Made by a program: the position numbers and the translations under genes. The notes under the pieces are model-generated. The model ran no database searches, was not told the DNA's origin, and saw only the letters and a program-made list of their open reading frames with translations. Shown piece after piece: positions 51,484 through 61,115 of a stretch of DNA of 64,000 nucleotides (position 1 is the stretch's first letter; each line of letters begins with the position of its first letter). Source of the DNA: an uncultured Clostridium sp. (GTDB lineage: Bacteria > Bacillota > Clostridia > Oscillospirales > Acutalibacteraceae); contig CABRLN010000005.1 in assembly GCA_902471875.1 (NCBI GenBank), positions 1 through 64,000 of the forward strand, written 5' to 3'.

Positions 51484-52680
51484 TTGGATTTTGAAGAAAT
51501 GGTTCGATTTGCCGTTGAACATAATGCCTCGGATATTCATATGTCAAGTAATAATGTTCCGGCATATAGAGTCAACGGTGTTGTAACATATTTTGAAGGT
51601 TTTGAACCTCTTGATGATGAAACCGTTATTAGCTATATTGCACAGGTATTACCTGGTGACGGTTTGTCTGATTTTTTATCTACAGGTGATTATGACTGCT
51701 CCTATGCTTTAGAGGGGTGTGCTCGTTTCAGAGTTAATGCTTTTCGTCAAAGACATGGTTCATCACTTGTAATGCGTATTATTAAAGAAAAGCCGCCTGA
51801 AATGTCAAGCCTTAATCTGCCGGAATCACTTGGTAAGATTTTGTTGCTACAAGAAGGTTTGGTTTTGGTTACCGGTCCAACAGGAAGCGGTAAATCAACA
51901 ACTCTTGCGGCAATTATCAATGAAATTAACAAGATTAAGAACTTGCATATAATCACTCTTGAAGACCCTGTTGAGTATATGCATACACCTAACAGGTGCA
52001 TAATAAACCAACGTGAAATGGGTGAAGACAGTGTTAGCTACTCATCAGCATTGAAGTCAGCACTTCGTGAAGATCCCGATGTTATTCTCATGGGAGAAAT
52101 TCGTGACCTTGAGTCAATGGAAATTGCTTTACGTGCTGCTGAAACAGGACATTTAGTTTTTTCAACCTTGCATACAGAAAGTGCTGCTAAAACTATAGAC
52201 CGTCTTATCGACATGTATCCTGTTGAAAGACAAAAGCAGGCCCTTAGCCAGCTTTCAACAACTTTAAAAGCTGTTGTTTCGCAACGACTTTTGCCAAGAT
52301 GTGATATCAAAGGCAGAATAGGTATGTTTGAGATTATGTTTGTAAACTCAGCTATTGCTAACCTTATCAGAGAAAATAAAATCCCTCAGATTGAACAAAC
52401 AATAGAACTTAATCAGGGTGCTGGTATGATTACAAGAAAAATGTCAATTGATAATCTTCTGGCAAGTGGTATTATTTCTCCTGAAACTGCCTATGAATAT
52501 AGTTTTGATGTTGGTAAAAACGATTTATTTGAAGATAGATCAAAGCCAACGCCTGCATCTGCACCAAATATGCCTGCAGGTGGAGCTCCTATGGGTGGAC
52601 AGCCAAATGTTCCGCCTTCATTTAGAAATACCCCAAATATGGGTGGTGGTACTGCTGCCTTCCTAAATAACAGGAGGTAA
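51484..52680 (+). CDS. pilT: pilus retraction ATPase PilT
   Basis: 398 residues from TTG 51484. Walker A GPTGSGKST (131-139), Walker B DPDVILMGEIRDLESME and the retraction-type core are close to PilT/PilU, lacking the N-terminal MshEN domain of PilB. It carries a Gly/Pro/Met-rich tail from about residue 355 on. With both PilB and PilT present, dynamic pili (twitching or uptake) are possible. Confidence 0.94.
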   Translation: MDFEEMVRFAVEHNASDIHMSSNNVPAYRVNGVVTYFEGFEPLDDETVISYIAQVLPGDGLSDFLSTGDYDCSYALEGCARFRVNAFRQRHGSSLVMRIIKEKPPEMSSLNLPESLGKILLLQEGLVLVTGPTGSGKSTTLAAIINEINKIKNLHIITLEDPVEYMHTPNRCIINQREMGEDSVSYSSALKSALREDPDVILMGEIRDLESMEIALRAAETGHLVFSTLHTESAAKTIDRLIDMYPVERQKQALSQLSTTLKAVVSQRLLPRCDIKGRIGMFEIMFVNSAIANLIRENKIPQIEQTIELNQGAGMITRKMSIDNLLASGIISPETAYEYSFDVGKNDLFEDRSKPTPASAPNMPAGGAPMGGQPNVPPSFRNTPNMGGGTAAFLNNRR

Positions 52681-52687
52681 ATGAAGT

Positions 52688-53929
52688 ATGCCAAAGTATT
52701 TATATGTAGCAGTTAATGAAAAAAACAGAAAATATAAAAATGAAATGGTTGCCGACAGTGCCGAAGAGGTTAGAAAAAATCTTCGTGCAAGAAATCTGAA
52801 TCCTATCTCAGTTACCGAAGCTAAGAAGGAAGACGAAAAATCTATTTGGGAAATGGAAATCGGCGGCTCGAAGGATGTTCATGACTTAAAGCTTAGTAAG
52901 AATAAAATGCTTGTTTTTTTCCATCAGATGGCACTGATGATGCGTTCAGGTATTTCTCTTTCAATAGCTATGGAGGTTATGATAGATTCTGAAAAAGATA
53001 AAAAGATGCGTCAAATTTTGCGTGATATAAGTATAAATCTTTACAACGGTTTAACTTTATCTCGTGCTATGGGAGCATTTAAAACTTTTCCGATACTCTA
53101 TATTAATATTATTCAAGCCGGTGAAGCTAACGGTAAGCTTGACGATGCTTTTGATCAATGTTCAAGATTATTAAAGAAAGAAATTAAACTTAACGGTAAA
53201 ATCAGAAGTGCAATGATGTATCCGGGATTTTTGCTTTTACTTACAATAGCTCTTATTATTGTAATGAGTGTTGTCGTTTTACCTGCTTTTAAAGATTTGT
53301 TTGAAAGTTTTGGTTCAGAGCTGCCTTTAATGACCCAGATGACCATGGGTATGTCGGATTTTATTATTCACTGGGGTTGGCTTTTAATTATTATTATAGT
53401 TGCACTATGTGTTTCTTTTTCACTTTTGCGCAAAAAAAACTATACATTTGCAATGGGATGTGCGCAGTTTGCTATTAAAGTCCCTATTATAGGCGATGTT
53501 TTGCGTTTGACAAATGTAGCAAGATTTGCTAATATGATGGCAACACTTACCGAGAGTGGTGTTAATATTTTAGATGCGCTGACTTTGTCACGAGATGTTA
53601 TTTCGAACCTTTATATGAAAGACTGTTTGAATCAGGTTATTGAAGATGTTAAGATAGGTACTCCTATTAATGTTTCAATGAACCGATATAAATCAGTATT
53701 TGACAGTCTTTTTACTTCAATGGTGCGTGTTGGTGAAGAAAGTGGTCAGTTGGCGGATTCACTTACAAAAATTGCCGATATGTACGAAGAGAAGGCAAAC
53801 GATGCAACACAAGCTATGACCGACGCTATGACCCCTGCAATGACTATCATTATTGCTGTAATAGTTGGTTTTGTAGTAATTTCAATTGTAACTGCAATGT
53901 TTGGTATGTATGGAGTTATTTCTGGTTAG
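52688..53929 (+). CDS. pilC: platform protein PilC
   Basis: 413 residues with two repeated GspF domains (about 70-195 and 270-395), each with membrane helices (AMMYPGFLLLLTIALIIVMS and ITIIAVIVGFVVIS-like). It anchors the ATPases and works at the base of the pilus. Strong GGAGG site (52671-52675) precedes the ATG. Confidence 0.93.
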   Translation: MPKYLYVAVNEKNRKYKNEMVADSAEEVRKNLRARNLNPISVTEAKKEDEKSIWEMEIGGSKDVHDLKLSKNKMLVFFHQMALMMRSGISLSIAMEVMIDSEKDKKMRQILRDISINLYNGLTLSRAMGAFKTFPILYINIIQAGEANGKLDDAFDQCSRLLKKEIKLNGKIRSAMMYPGFLLLLTIALIIVMSVVVLPAFKDLFESFGSELPLMTQMTMGMSDFIIHWGWLLIIIIVALCVSFSLLRKKNYTFAMGCAQFAIKVPIIGDVLRLTNVARFANMMATLTESGVNILDALTLSRDVISNLYMKDCLNQVIEDVKIGTPINVSMNRYKSVFDSLFTSMVRVGEESGQLADSLTKIADMYEEKANDATQAMTDAMTPAMTIIIAVIVGFVVISIVTAMFGMYGVISG

Positions 53930-53960
53930 GTTATTTGAGTTTTGAATGGAGTGTGAGATT

Positions 53961-56384
53961 ATGTTACAATTACAAAATTTAAAAAGTAAAAAAGGTTTTT
54001 CACTTGCTTTATCTTTGGTAATATGCTTATTTTTGCTGTTAGTAACAGGCGGCATTACCACAGTAGCAATTTTGCAGGGCAATGAAACCGGTTCTGACAT
54101 GAATACAAGGCAGGCGTATATTTCTGCTAAAAGTGGTCTTGATACTATGGAGGATGCTCTGAAAACAGAATTTATTGATGATACTGTTTTACCATCAACT
54201 CTTGGTGGAGAGATGTTTTTAGTATTGTATGAGGACGCCTCAGGTGTACTTCAAAGGGAATCATTTGCTACGGAAGCAGGAGCTCAGACAAGAGTAAAAG
54301 AACTTGAAGATGATGGGTACACTATAGTAGGCGGTTCCGGAACTTATTATAAAATTAAAAAGACCGGTGACAATAAGTATTCTGTGACAGCTCTTAATGT
54401 AACAGGTAAATACAATAATAATGTTAGTATGAACAAGGGCGATTTGTCATTTGATGCTATTATGATGACAAAGTATGAATTTAAGGCTAAAACGCCTACA
54501 TCGCCTACATCTCCTACAGGCGGTACAACACCTACATCTCCTACTGGTGGTACTACTCCTCATCCAACAGACCCTGCAACTATTCCTACAGGTCAAAGTA
54601 ATGGAAGTAACTTTTTGTTAGTTGGTCAGCAGTCTTGTTTAAATGAGTTAGGTACAGCATATGATGGTCACGGTAATGCGGTAAGCTCTTTACTTCACTC
54701 TTATGCAATGGACAATAATATTGTGTATTATATGCCGTCTGTAGAAACAAATAAGGCTAACACGCATACCTATTTTCCTGTTGTATATGACAGAATGGTA
54801 AAGGTAACATCAGAAAATGAAAGATGTAATGTTTATACAGCTGACCAAGGTGTTTATATGCTTGGTGCTTATTCAGGTGACAAAAACTTAAATGAATTGG
54901 CGAATCAAAACTTAGGTATAGCGTCATATATAACACAAAATAGTGTTTATCAACAGTCAATAAACTGTGCGTTGCTTGTTATTAAAAATAACTTTGTAAC
55001 TATTGACAGAAGTCCAATTGTTAATTACTATGGTTGTAATAATTTGAATTACGTTTTCATTTATCTTCCTAATAATGTAACTTTTTATACCTGCAGCGAA
55101 GGTAAATATTTAATTAATGACCCTAACAAAACTTTTACAATGGGTCCGGGTTATTATATGATTCCGTCAGGTGCAGAGCTGTGTAATAGAAATAATTGGA
55201 AAAATATTGATCAAGGTGGATTACAGATTGCTCAAAGCCTAAATATGTATGATGAGATTATGGCATATTATCAAGACGGTGGTACAATTCACAGCGGTTG
55301 TCATGAAACTTCTGTACAACCGAGTATTCATATTACAAACAATAATGGTGAATACAATACTTCACAAAGTGCAGCTTCAGGCTTTAGTGGCAGTGAGGGC
55401 TATAATTATTCTCAGCAGAACAGAGATAATATTCATTTGTTCTTGGCGCCGAACCTTAATCCTACTGTAAACGGATATTATCATTGGTATGCCGGCAAGT
55501 CATTGAATTTCCAATGGTTTAGATTATATGACTTTGAAGTGAATGATGGCAAACATATTATTATGAGTGCACCAAAAATTGTTCTTACTATAGGACCAAA
55601 GGTAAAAAACCCTGAAAACCAGAATGCTGTTGTTGCTGTAAGTAATGTAATAAAAAATTCGGGTGATGGTTCTTTAAAGTTGTATAATAGCTGTGGAGCA
55701 GGCGGTTGTACTACATTATCAGTAAAAAGTGAATTTATTGTTAAAGGAACAGACAGTCAGACAGGTGAAGCAATTAGCTATACTATTCCTGAAGGTGAGT
55801 ATTATAATCTGCCGCAAGGTTTAAACCTATTCTCTAAACAAGCAGAAGCATTGTTTTCACATTCTGCACCGTCTGTAAATGGTGTTTCTTATTCTTTAAG
55901 TAATTCAGTTTCAAGAACAAGTGGTTTAATGGCTGCAAGCCTTGGTTCTGCATCTAAGAACAGTGGTTTTAATGTTGTAAATACTGTTTCTAACTTTTTC
56001 TCTAACCTTCTTCCAATTCCTGCTGCAAGCTATAATAATGCTGTGGAACATATTAACCAGGGTAATGTAAATGGTGAAACGAAATTTATAGCAGGACCAG
56101 AGGTAACTGCCATAAGATTTAATAACAAAGTTGGAAGTCATAATGTAATGACAGTAGGTACTTCCGGATTAACCATTGAGAAAGAGTTTTCAGATGGTAG
56201 TACTCATGATTACATTAAATTCCAACCTGGTGAATATAAAATTCCAATTCAAGGCAGTGAGGGAACTGACGGAGTAGATATTTATAACGGAGCTTTGCTG
56301 GAAAACAGGGCTTCTCTGCCGGAAGCAAATTATGAATTGGTTTCTAAAACGAAATCAGTTGTTATTTTGAAGGAGTACTATTGA
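53961..56384 (+). CDS. very large pilin-like (PilX/minor-pilin-like) protein
   Basis: 807 residues from ATG 53961 (TGGAGTG site). The N-terminus SKKGFSLALSLVICLFLLLV is a prepilin-like helix, with Ser-Leu instead of the usual Thr-Leu after Phe and Ala instead of Glu5, as in PilX/GspK-like minor pilins. A low-complexity Pro/Thr/Ser/Gly linker runs from about residue 182 to 215. The remaining about 590 residues form a beta-rich region with no family that I recognise. It is far longer than typical minor pilins and may be a tip or adhesin subunit. Confidence 0.78.
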   Translation: MLQLQNLKSKKGFSLALSLVICLFLLLVTGGITTVAILQGNETGSDMNTRQAYISAKSGLDTMEDALKTEFIDDTVLPSTLGGEMFLVLYEDASGVLQRESFATEAGAQTRVKELEDDGYTIVGGSGTYYKIKKTGDNKYSVTALNVTGKYNNNVSMNKGDLSFDAIMMTKYEFKAKTPTSPTSPTGGTTPTSPTGGTTPHPTDPATIPTGQSNGSNFLLVGQQSCLNELGTAYDGHGNAVSSLLHSYAMDNNIVYYMPSVETNKANTHTYFPVVYDRMVKVTSENERCNVYTADQGVYMLGAYSGDKNLNELANQNLGIASYITQNSVYQQSINCALLVIKNNFVTIDRSPIVNYYGCNNLNYVFIYLPNNVTFYTCSEGKYLINDPNKTFTMGPGYYMIPSGAELCNRNNWKNIDQGGLQIAQSLNMYDEIMAYYQDGGTIHSGCHETSVQPSIHITNNNGEYNTSQSAASGFSGSEGYNYSQQNRDNIHLFLAPNLNPTVNGYYHWYAGKSLNFQWFRLYDFEVNDGKHIIMSAPKIVLTIGPKVKNPENQNAVVAVSNVIKNSGDGSLKLYNSCGAGGCTTLSVKSEFIVKGTDSQTGEAISYTIPEGEYYNLPQGLNLFSKQAEALFSHSAPSVNGVSYSLSNSVSRTSGLMAASLGSASKNSGFNVVNTVSNFFSNLLPIPAASYNNAVEHINQGNVNGETKFIAGPEVTAIRFNNKVGSHNVMTVGTSGLTIEKEFSDGSTHDYIKFQPGEYKIPIQGSEGTDGVDIYNGALLENRASLPEANYELVSKTKSVVILKEYY

Positions 56385-56956
56385 TGAATAATCAATTAAC
56401 AAAATGTAAGACAAAATTCAATAGTAAAAAAGGTCTGACATTGGTAGAGTTGATTGTGGCTATTATGATATTATTAATTGCTATTGGTGCCTCTGTTGGA
56501 GGCTTAACCCTTAGCTACCGTTCAACAATGATGGGCGCCGAAAAAGACGACGCCCAATCATTGGCACAGCGCGATTGTGATATTATTATGAGCTGCATAA
56601 CAACAAATATTGAAGATGGTAAAACGGTTAACGATTTATTTATTGACCCTGAAGGTAATCCAAAATTTAAAAATAGTTATCCATCTTTATATTTGACTAA
56701 TATTCAGTCAGATATAAATATAGGTCATTTTGTAGATAGTTATAATACTACTCAGTATTCATTAATTACCGAAATACAAAATACTTCTGAGCTTAGCGGA
56801 TCAAGTTTGGTGAAAAATCAGTTTTTTATGGTTGATGTTGAAACAAGAGAAATTGGAGTAAAGGAATATTTAGTATATCGTATAACTACATATGTTTATT
56901 ATTCAGACACAGCATGTGTTTCTTGTGAAGGCGAAGTAAATATTGAAAAACCGTAA
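56384..56956 (+). CDS. minor pilin-like protein (PilV/GspI-like)
   Basis: 190 residues from ATG 56384 (AAGGAG site), overlapping the stop of the large pilin-like gene by 1 base. The N-terminus SKKGLTLVELIVAIMILLIA is a pilin signal with mature Leu-Thr-Leu-Val-Glu and a conserved Glu5. The C-terminal globular part contains a few Cys residues (ACVSCEGE). It is likely part of the initiating minor pilin complex with the genes before and after. Confidence 0.88.
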   Translation: MNNQLTKCKTKFNSKKGLTLVELIVAIMILLIAIGASVGGLTLSYRSTMMGAEKDDAQSLAQRDCDIIMSCITTNIEDGKTVNDLFIDPEGNPKFKNSYPSLYLTNIQSDINIGHFVDSYNTTQYSLITEIQNTSELSGSSLVKNQFFMVDVETREIGVKEYLVYRITTYVYYSDTACVSCEGEVNIEKP

Positions 56957-56972
56957 AAGGGGGAGAGTGACT

Positions 56973-57737
56973 ATGCTTTTAAAAACAGATGCAATTCGTC
57001 GTTTAGGTAAAAAGTCTAAAAGTAAACGAGGCGCAACCTTGGTTGAACTGATAGCTACAGTGGCAATATTGGCGATTGTTGCGTCACTTTCTTTCCAGGC
57101 AATTTTTATAGCAAGTGAAGAGTACAGACGAGTAACAAAATTGTCAGAATGTCAGCGTTCTATATCGTTAATGCAAGAAAATCTTAATAGATATACAAAA
57201 ACAGCTGTCAAAGTTGAACTTTTATCATCATATGCTTCAGCAGCAAATATTAATCAAGCTGTTAATAATTTCAGAGCAGATCTAATTGCTGCAGGTGATA
57301 ATTTTCAGGATGCTGAAAATAATTCTAGCGATACATATGTTGACTATATTTTATGTGCTAATGTTCCTGACCCGACAAATGAACCGGATATTTTAGAATT
57401 TCGCTTTATGAAGTATAACAGTTCTACTAATGGTTTTGATACTGTATTTTCAGTTGATAATATTAAAGAGATGAACTTTGATTTAAAATTATTAGCTTCT
57501 TCTGCACATCCATCAGGAAAAGAAACGTTGTTACTTGATTATACTATAACTTCAATGACCACTTTTGAAATTATTAATCGCTCTATAGCGTCTTCTAATC
57601 AAAGTGAATATGCAGTTGTATCAGGAATTGTATTAAACAACATAAAAGGTTCATCTTCTGCCGCATCCTTGAGGATTAATAAAGATAATAAAACACATTT
57701 TGTCTATATACGAACAACAAAACGAAATGCAATTTAA
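56973..57737 (+). CDS. minor pilin-like protein (PilW/GspJ-like)
   Basis: 254 residues from ATG 56973, after GGGGGAGAG. Mature-like site KRG-ATLVELIATVAILAIVA, with Ala at the first mature position and Glu5 conserved. The rest is a beta-rich globular domain without obvious disulfides. Final gene of the pilus operon, followed by a terminator. Confidence 0.88.
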   Translation: MLLKTDAIRRLGKKSKSKRGATLVELIATVAILAIVASLSFQAIFIASEEYRRVTKLSECQRSISLMQENLNRYTKTAVKVELLSSYASAANINQAVNNFRADLIAAGDNFQDAENNSSDTYVDYILCANVPDPTNEPDILEFRFMKYNSSTNGFDTVFSVDNIKEMNFDLKLLASSAHPSGKETLLLDYTITSMTTFEIINRSIASSNQSEYAVVSGIVLNNIKGSSSAASLRINKDNKTHFVYIRTTKRNAI

Positions 57738-57741
57738 TTTT

Positions 57742-57773
57742 AGCCGACAATCCTTTTAGGTTGTCGGCTTTTT
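57742..57773 (+). terminator. terminator after the pilus operon
   Basis: A 9-bp stem (57742-57750 with 57761-57769) followed by a T-run. Confidence 0.85.
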
Positions 57774-57855
57774 ATATTGGTACAATCTAAACAAAAAGTT
57801 AATTATTATTTGTACATCTTTTTTTTTATAATATGTTTAATAAAAAAAGAACTTG

Positions 57856-57864
57856 TGCTATAAT
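57856..57864 (+). promoter_or_regulatory. extended -10 of the amylase promoter
   Basis: TGC-TATAAT (57856-57864), identical with its preceding TG to the -10 of the major pilin. No good -35 is seen. Confidence 0.55.
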
Positions 57865-57916
57865 TAATACAGTTATAATTCTATAATTATACAAATATTT
57901 AAAGGGAGATATTACA

Positions 57917-60109
57917 ATGAAGCTAGGTAAAAAGACTTTATCAGTTATTTTGTCATTAGCTATGGTTTCTACAGTTGCTGTGTCTTCGGCTGCTGTAACA
58001 TCTGCTGCTGACACTACAACAAAAACAGCATCAAGTTTTTCTTGGGATAATGCATCTGTTTACTTTTTGCTGACAGATCGTTTTAATAATGGTAATCCAA
58101 GTAATGACCACTCTTATAACCGTGGCTTAAATCAAGATGGTACTGTTGCAACTACAATGAACACAGACGCTGCGTCGTTCCAGGGTGGTGACTTTAAGGG
58201 TATCACAGATAAGATTAACGAAGGCTATTTTAACAATCTTGGTGTAAATGCACTGTGGATTTCAGCGCCTTATGAGCAGTCTCACGGTTATACTGTTGCA
58301 ACAGATGGTGCAAAGAGCTTTCCTCACTATGGTTACCATGGATATTATCTGTTAGACTATACTAATACAGATGCTAACTTTGGTACTATTGAAGAATTTC
58401 AAGAGATGGTAGACACTGCTCACCAGCATGGCATTCGTATTGTACTTGATGTTGTTATGAATCATCCGGGTTATGCAACAATGTATGATATGAACGAGTA
58501 TTTATATGGAACTTTAAAAAGCGGTTGGGAAAATGTTTACTATGACTGGCCAAATATTAACAACAACTACTATTCAAAAATTGACTACAATTCAGGTTCA
58601 GAAAAGTGGTCAAAATGGTGGGGAACTGACTGGATTAGAGCTGGCATTACAGGTTACACAGCAGGCGGCAGTGATGATTTAACAATGGGAGTTGACTATT
58701 TGCCTGACTTTAGAACAGAGTCAACCACTATTGTCGATATTCCTGAAGTTCTCAGAACTAAATGGACGCAGGAGAATGTACTTGAAGAGAAGCTTGCTTA
58801 TACAGATGCGTGGTTTGCTCAAACAGGTTATCCAAAAACACCTAGATATTATCAAATTTGTTGGTTGTCTGCTTGGGTTAGCGAATTTGGTATTGACGGT
58901 TTCCGTTGTGATACAGCTAAACACGTTGAGAAAGAATCTTGGAGTGCACTAAAAACTGAATGCAGCAAGGCACTTGCACAGTGGAAGGCAGCAAATCCGG
59001 AAAAAGTTCTTGATGATAATGATTTCTGGATGACAGGTGAAAACTATGGCATGGGTGTTGAGCCGGACAGCGACTATTATACAGCAGGCGGATTTAACTC
59101 GATGATTAACTTCTCGCAATCAGGCGGTGTAAAAGGTTTGTCGAATATTGCAGACACATACCAAACATATGCTGATACAATTAATAGTAGTGATACTTTC
59201 AATGTTATGACATACATTTCATCACACGACGATAAATTGGCAAACTCAGGTTCTAATAAGGATATGTATTATCAAGGTTCTGCATTCCAACTATTACCTG
59301 GTGCTATTCAGATTTATTACGGTGATGAAACTAACAGAAAGAAGCTTTCTTCTATTAAGCTTGATGATGGAACCAGAATTACCTTGGGTGACCATGCTTT
59401 AAGAAGCTTTATGAACTGGGACAGCACAGACGCTGATTTGCTTGCACATTGGCAGAAGGTTGGTAAGTTTAGAAACAACCATGTAGCTGTTGGTGCAGGT
59501 GCTAACGCAACAATTCAAAGCAGTGATGAAAACGGAGTTGCTTTCACAAGAACATACAATAAAGATGGCGTTACAGATTCAGTTGCAGCAGTTCTTGCTT
59601 CTACAGAAAATACAAATGTTACAGTAAGTGTTGGTTCAATTTTTGCTGATGGAACTAAGGTTGTAAATGCTTACGATAATACAGAAGCTGTTGTTGCTAA
59701 TGGTAAGGTTACATTTAACAGTGGTGCTCATAAGACTATTCTTATTGAGGAATATAAAGAATTGCCTACAGACCCTGAAACAAATCCTGTAACTGAACCG
59801 GAAACTCAACCGGCTTCTAATGTTCCTACAGAGCCTTCTACATCAGCTCCAACAGATAAGCAAACTGATGTACCTACATCAGCTCCAACAGCTCCAAGCA
59901 GTAAAAATCCAACTTCATCAACTAATGGTACTAATCCAACAACAAGTGCAACTAATGCAACTAATTCAAACACTACAACAACTACAACAACTAATAATAC
60001 AACGGGTAAAGTAGCAACAGGCGATTCAACAGCAACTACAATGCTGGTGATTCTTCTATTAGCTGCAGGTAGCATTATTGTGGTAACTAAGAGAAAAATT
60101 ACTGAATAA
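57917..60109 (+). CDS. exported alpha-amylase (GH13) with C-terminal anchor
   Basis: 730 residues. Signal peptide 1-30 (SAAVTSAAD). GH13 catalytic regions: VVMNHPG (region I), GFRCDTAKH with nucleophile Asp332, WMTGENYG with acid/base Glu375, and SSHDDK with Asp438. Motif order and VYFLLTDRFNNG place it near MalS-like extracellular amylases, which hydrolyse alpha-1,4 links in starch. Residues 620-700 are a Thr/Pro/Ser/Asn-rich linker, then VATGDS (699-704), a membrane helix and KRKITE. No CBM is obvious. Confidence 0.92.
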   Translation: MKLGKKTLSVILSLAMVSTVAVSSAAVTSAADTTTKTASSFSWDNASVYFLLTDRFNNGNPSNDHSYNRGLNQDGTVATTMNTDAASFQGGDFKGITDKINEGYFNNLGVNALWISAPYEQSHGYTVATDGAKSFPHYGYHGYYLLDYTNTDANFGTIEEFQEMVDTAHQHGIRIVLDVVMNHPGYATMYDMNEYLYGTLKSGWENVYYDWPNINNNYYSKIDYNSGSEKWSKWWGTDWIRAGITGYTAGGSDDLTMGVDYLPDFRTESTTIVDIPEVLRTKWTQENVLEEKLAYTDAWFAQTGYPKTPRYYQICWLSAWVSEFGIDGFRCDTAKHVEKESWSALKTECSKALAQWKAANPEKVLDDNDFWMTGENYGMGVEPDSDYYTAGGFNSMINFSQSGGVKGLSNIADTYQTYADTINSSDTFNVMTYISSHDDKLANSGSNKDMYYQGSAFQLLPGAIQIYYGDETNRKKLSSIKLDDGTRITLGDHALRSFMNWDSTDADLLAHWQKVGKFRNNHVAVGAGANATIQSSDENGVAFTRTYNKDGVTDSVAAVLASTENTNVTVSVGSIFADGTKVVNAYDNTEAVVANGKVTFNSGAHKTILIEEYKELPTDPETNPVTEPETQPASNVPTEPSTSAPTDKQTDVPTSAPTAPSSKNPTSSTNGTNPTTSATNATNSNTTTTTTTNNTTGKVATGDSTATTMLVILLLAAGSIIVVTKRKITE

Positions 60110-60129
60110 AATATTTTAATTATTTAATC

Positions 60130-60161
60130 AAAAAGGTATGCCAAATGCGGCATACCTTTTT
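60130..60161 (+). terminator. terminator of the amylase gene
   Basis: A 13-bp perfect stem (60130-60142 with 60149-60161), 6-nt loop, ending in T-rich sequence. Confidence 0.93.
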
Positions 60162-60435
60162 TCTGTCAATTATTTGATTTTAGACTTGTGGATTACAATT
60201 AATTTAGGATTTATTGCACACAAATGTTGTGAAAAAAATTAATTTTTAACAAGCTTTTTTCAAAGACTTGTGGTTTAAGAACAAAGCTTTTTTAGTTTTT
60301 ACGGACAGTGTCCTTAACGAAATATTTTTCAATAATATTTTTTATTCTAATTTTATTATAAATCCTTAATTTAAAATTAAAATAGAAAAATATAATTTTT
60401 ATTGATACTCTCTAACTTTTAGAATATAGCCTTAA

Positions 60436-60470
60436 AAAACCACCGTACAACTGCTTTGTACGGTGGTTTT
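60436..60470 (-). terminator. terminator of the yajC transcript
   Basis: A 15-bp perfect stem (60436-60450 with 60456-60470) just downstream of yajC on the minus strand; the A-run on the plus side gives a T-run on minus. Confidence 0.92.
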
Positions 60471-60475
60471 AGTTA

Positions 60476-60892
60476 TTACTTTTCTTCAGCTTTTTTCTTA
60501 TCTTTTTTCTTTGTTTCTATTTGAAGCTCTTTTTCTGTTACAATAGTAGAAATTGCCCATTTTTGGAATTGTATTTTTGTTCTGTCAGGACCGGTTTCTA
60601 ATATGAAAGAATCATCATCCTTAATGCTTACTACTCTGCCCATAATACCGCCAATAGTAATAAGCTCATCACCAATTTCAAGACTGTTTCTTAATGCCTC
60701 TTCTTGTTTTTTCTTTTTTGAGTTAGGTCTAATCATAAAGAAATAAAGTGCTGCAATTAAAAGACCGTAAATAAGTATTATCGGCAATAAAGATTGCATA
60801 TCCATTTGTTGACCATCAGCACCAGCAGTTGAACAAGAGGTCAAACCAAGAGTAGCCATTAAGCCCAGTGCTGCAATTATAGCTTTTTTCAT
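60476..60892 (-). CDS. yajC: preprotein translocase accessory YajC with lipoprotein signal
   Basis: 138 residues from ATG 60892 with AAAGGA; the ATG at 60910 gives a longer, poorer reading. YajC core: a membrane helix (LLPIILIYGLLIAALYFFMI) followed by RPNSKKKKQEEAL, and EIGDELITIGGIMGRVVSI. Unusually, a lipoprotein-like signal precedes it (ATLGLTSC, Cys20 lipobox LTSC). The protein would then be lipid-anchored with its core helix in addition. YajC assists SecDF; the role of the lipobox is not known. Confidence 0.85.
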   Translation of the reverse strand: MKKAIIAALGLMATLGLTSCSTAGADGQQMDMQSLLPIILIYGLLIAALYFFMIRPNSKKKKQEEALRNSLEIGDELITIGGIMGRVVSIKDDDSFILETGPDRTKIQFQKWAISTIVTEKELQIETKKKDKKKAEEK

Positions 60893-61115
60893 TTTTATCA
60901 TTCCTTTCATTTGGTATACTAATTGCCAATATTAAAGAAGTGTTACATTTTATCGGATTTTGTATAATAAATATTGTTTGAACATAAATAATAAGAAGAA
61001 CAAAATCCATGAAAAATATAACTAAAATCTTTCTTTTATTACCGGATATTAGTATTAATAACATAACAAATTAATTATACCATAAATTACATTCTATTCA
61101 AGTAAAAAAATAAAA

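Larger units (their letters stand above)
60110..60475. other. AT-rich gap between amylase and yajC
   Basis: Contains a terminator for each flanking gene at its two ends (60130-60161; 60436-60470). The 270 bp between them shows nothing but AT-rich sequence. Confidence 0.6.

Noticed and set aside
59806..60075. 89-codon minus-strand frame with Val-rich repeat
   Set aside because: Antisense of the Thr/Asn/Pro linker of the amylase; repeats come from that linker.
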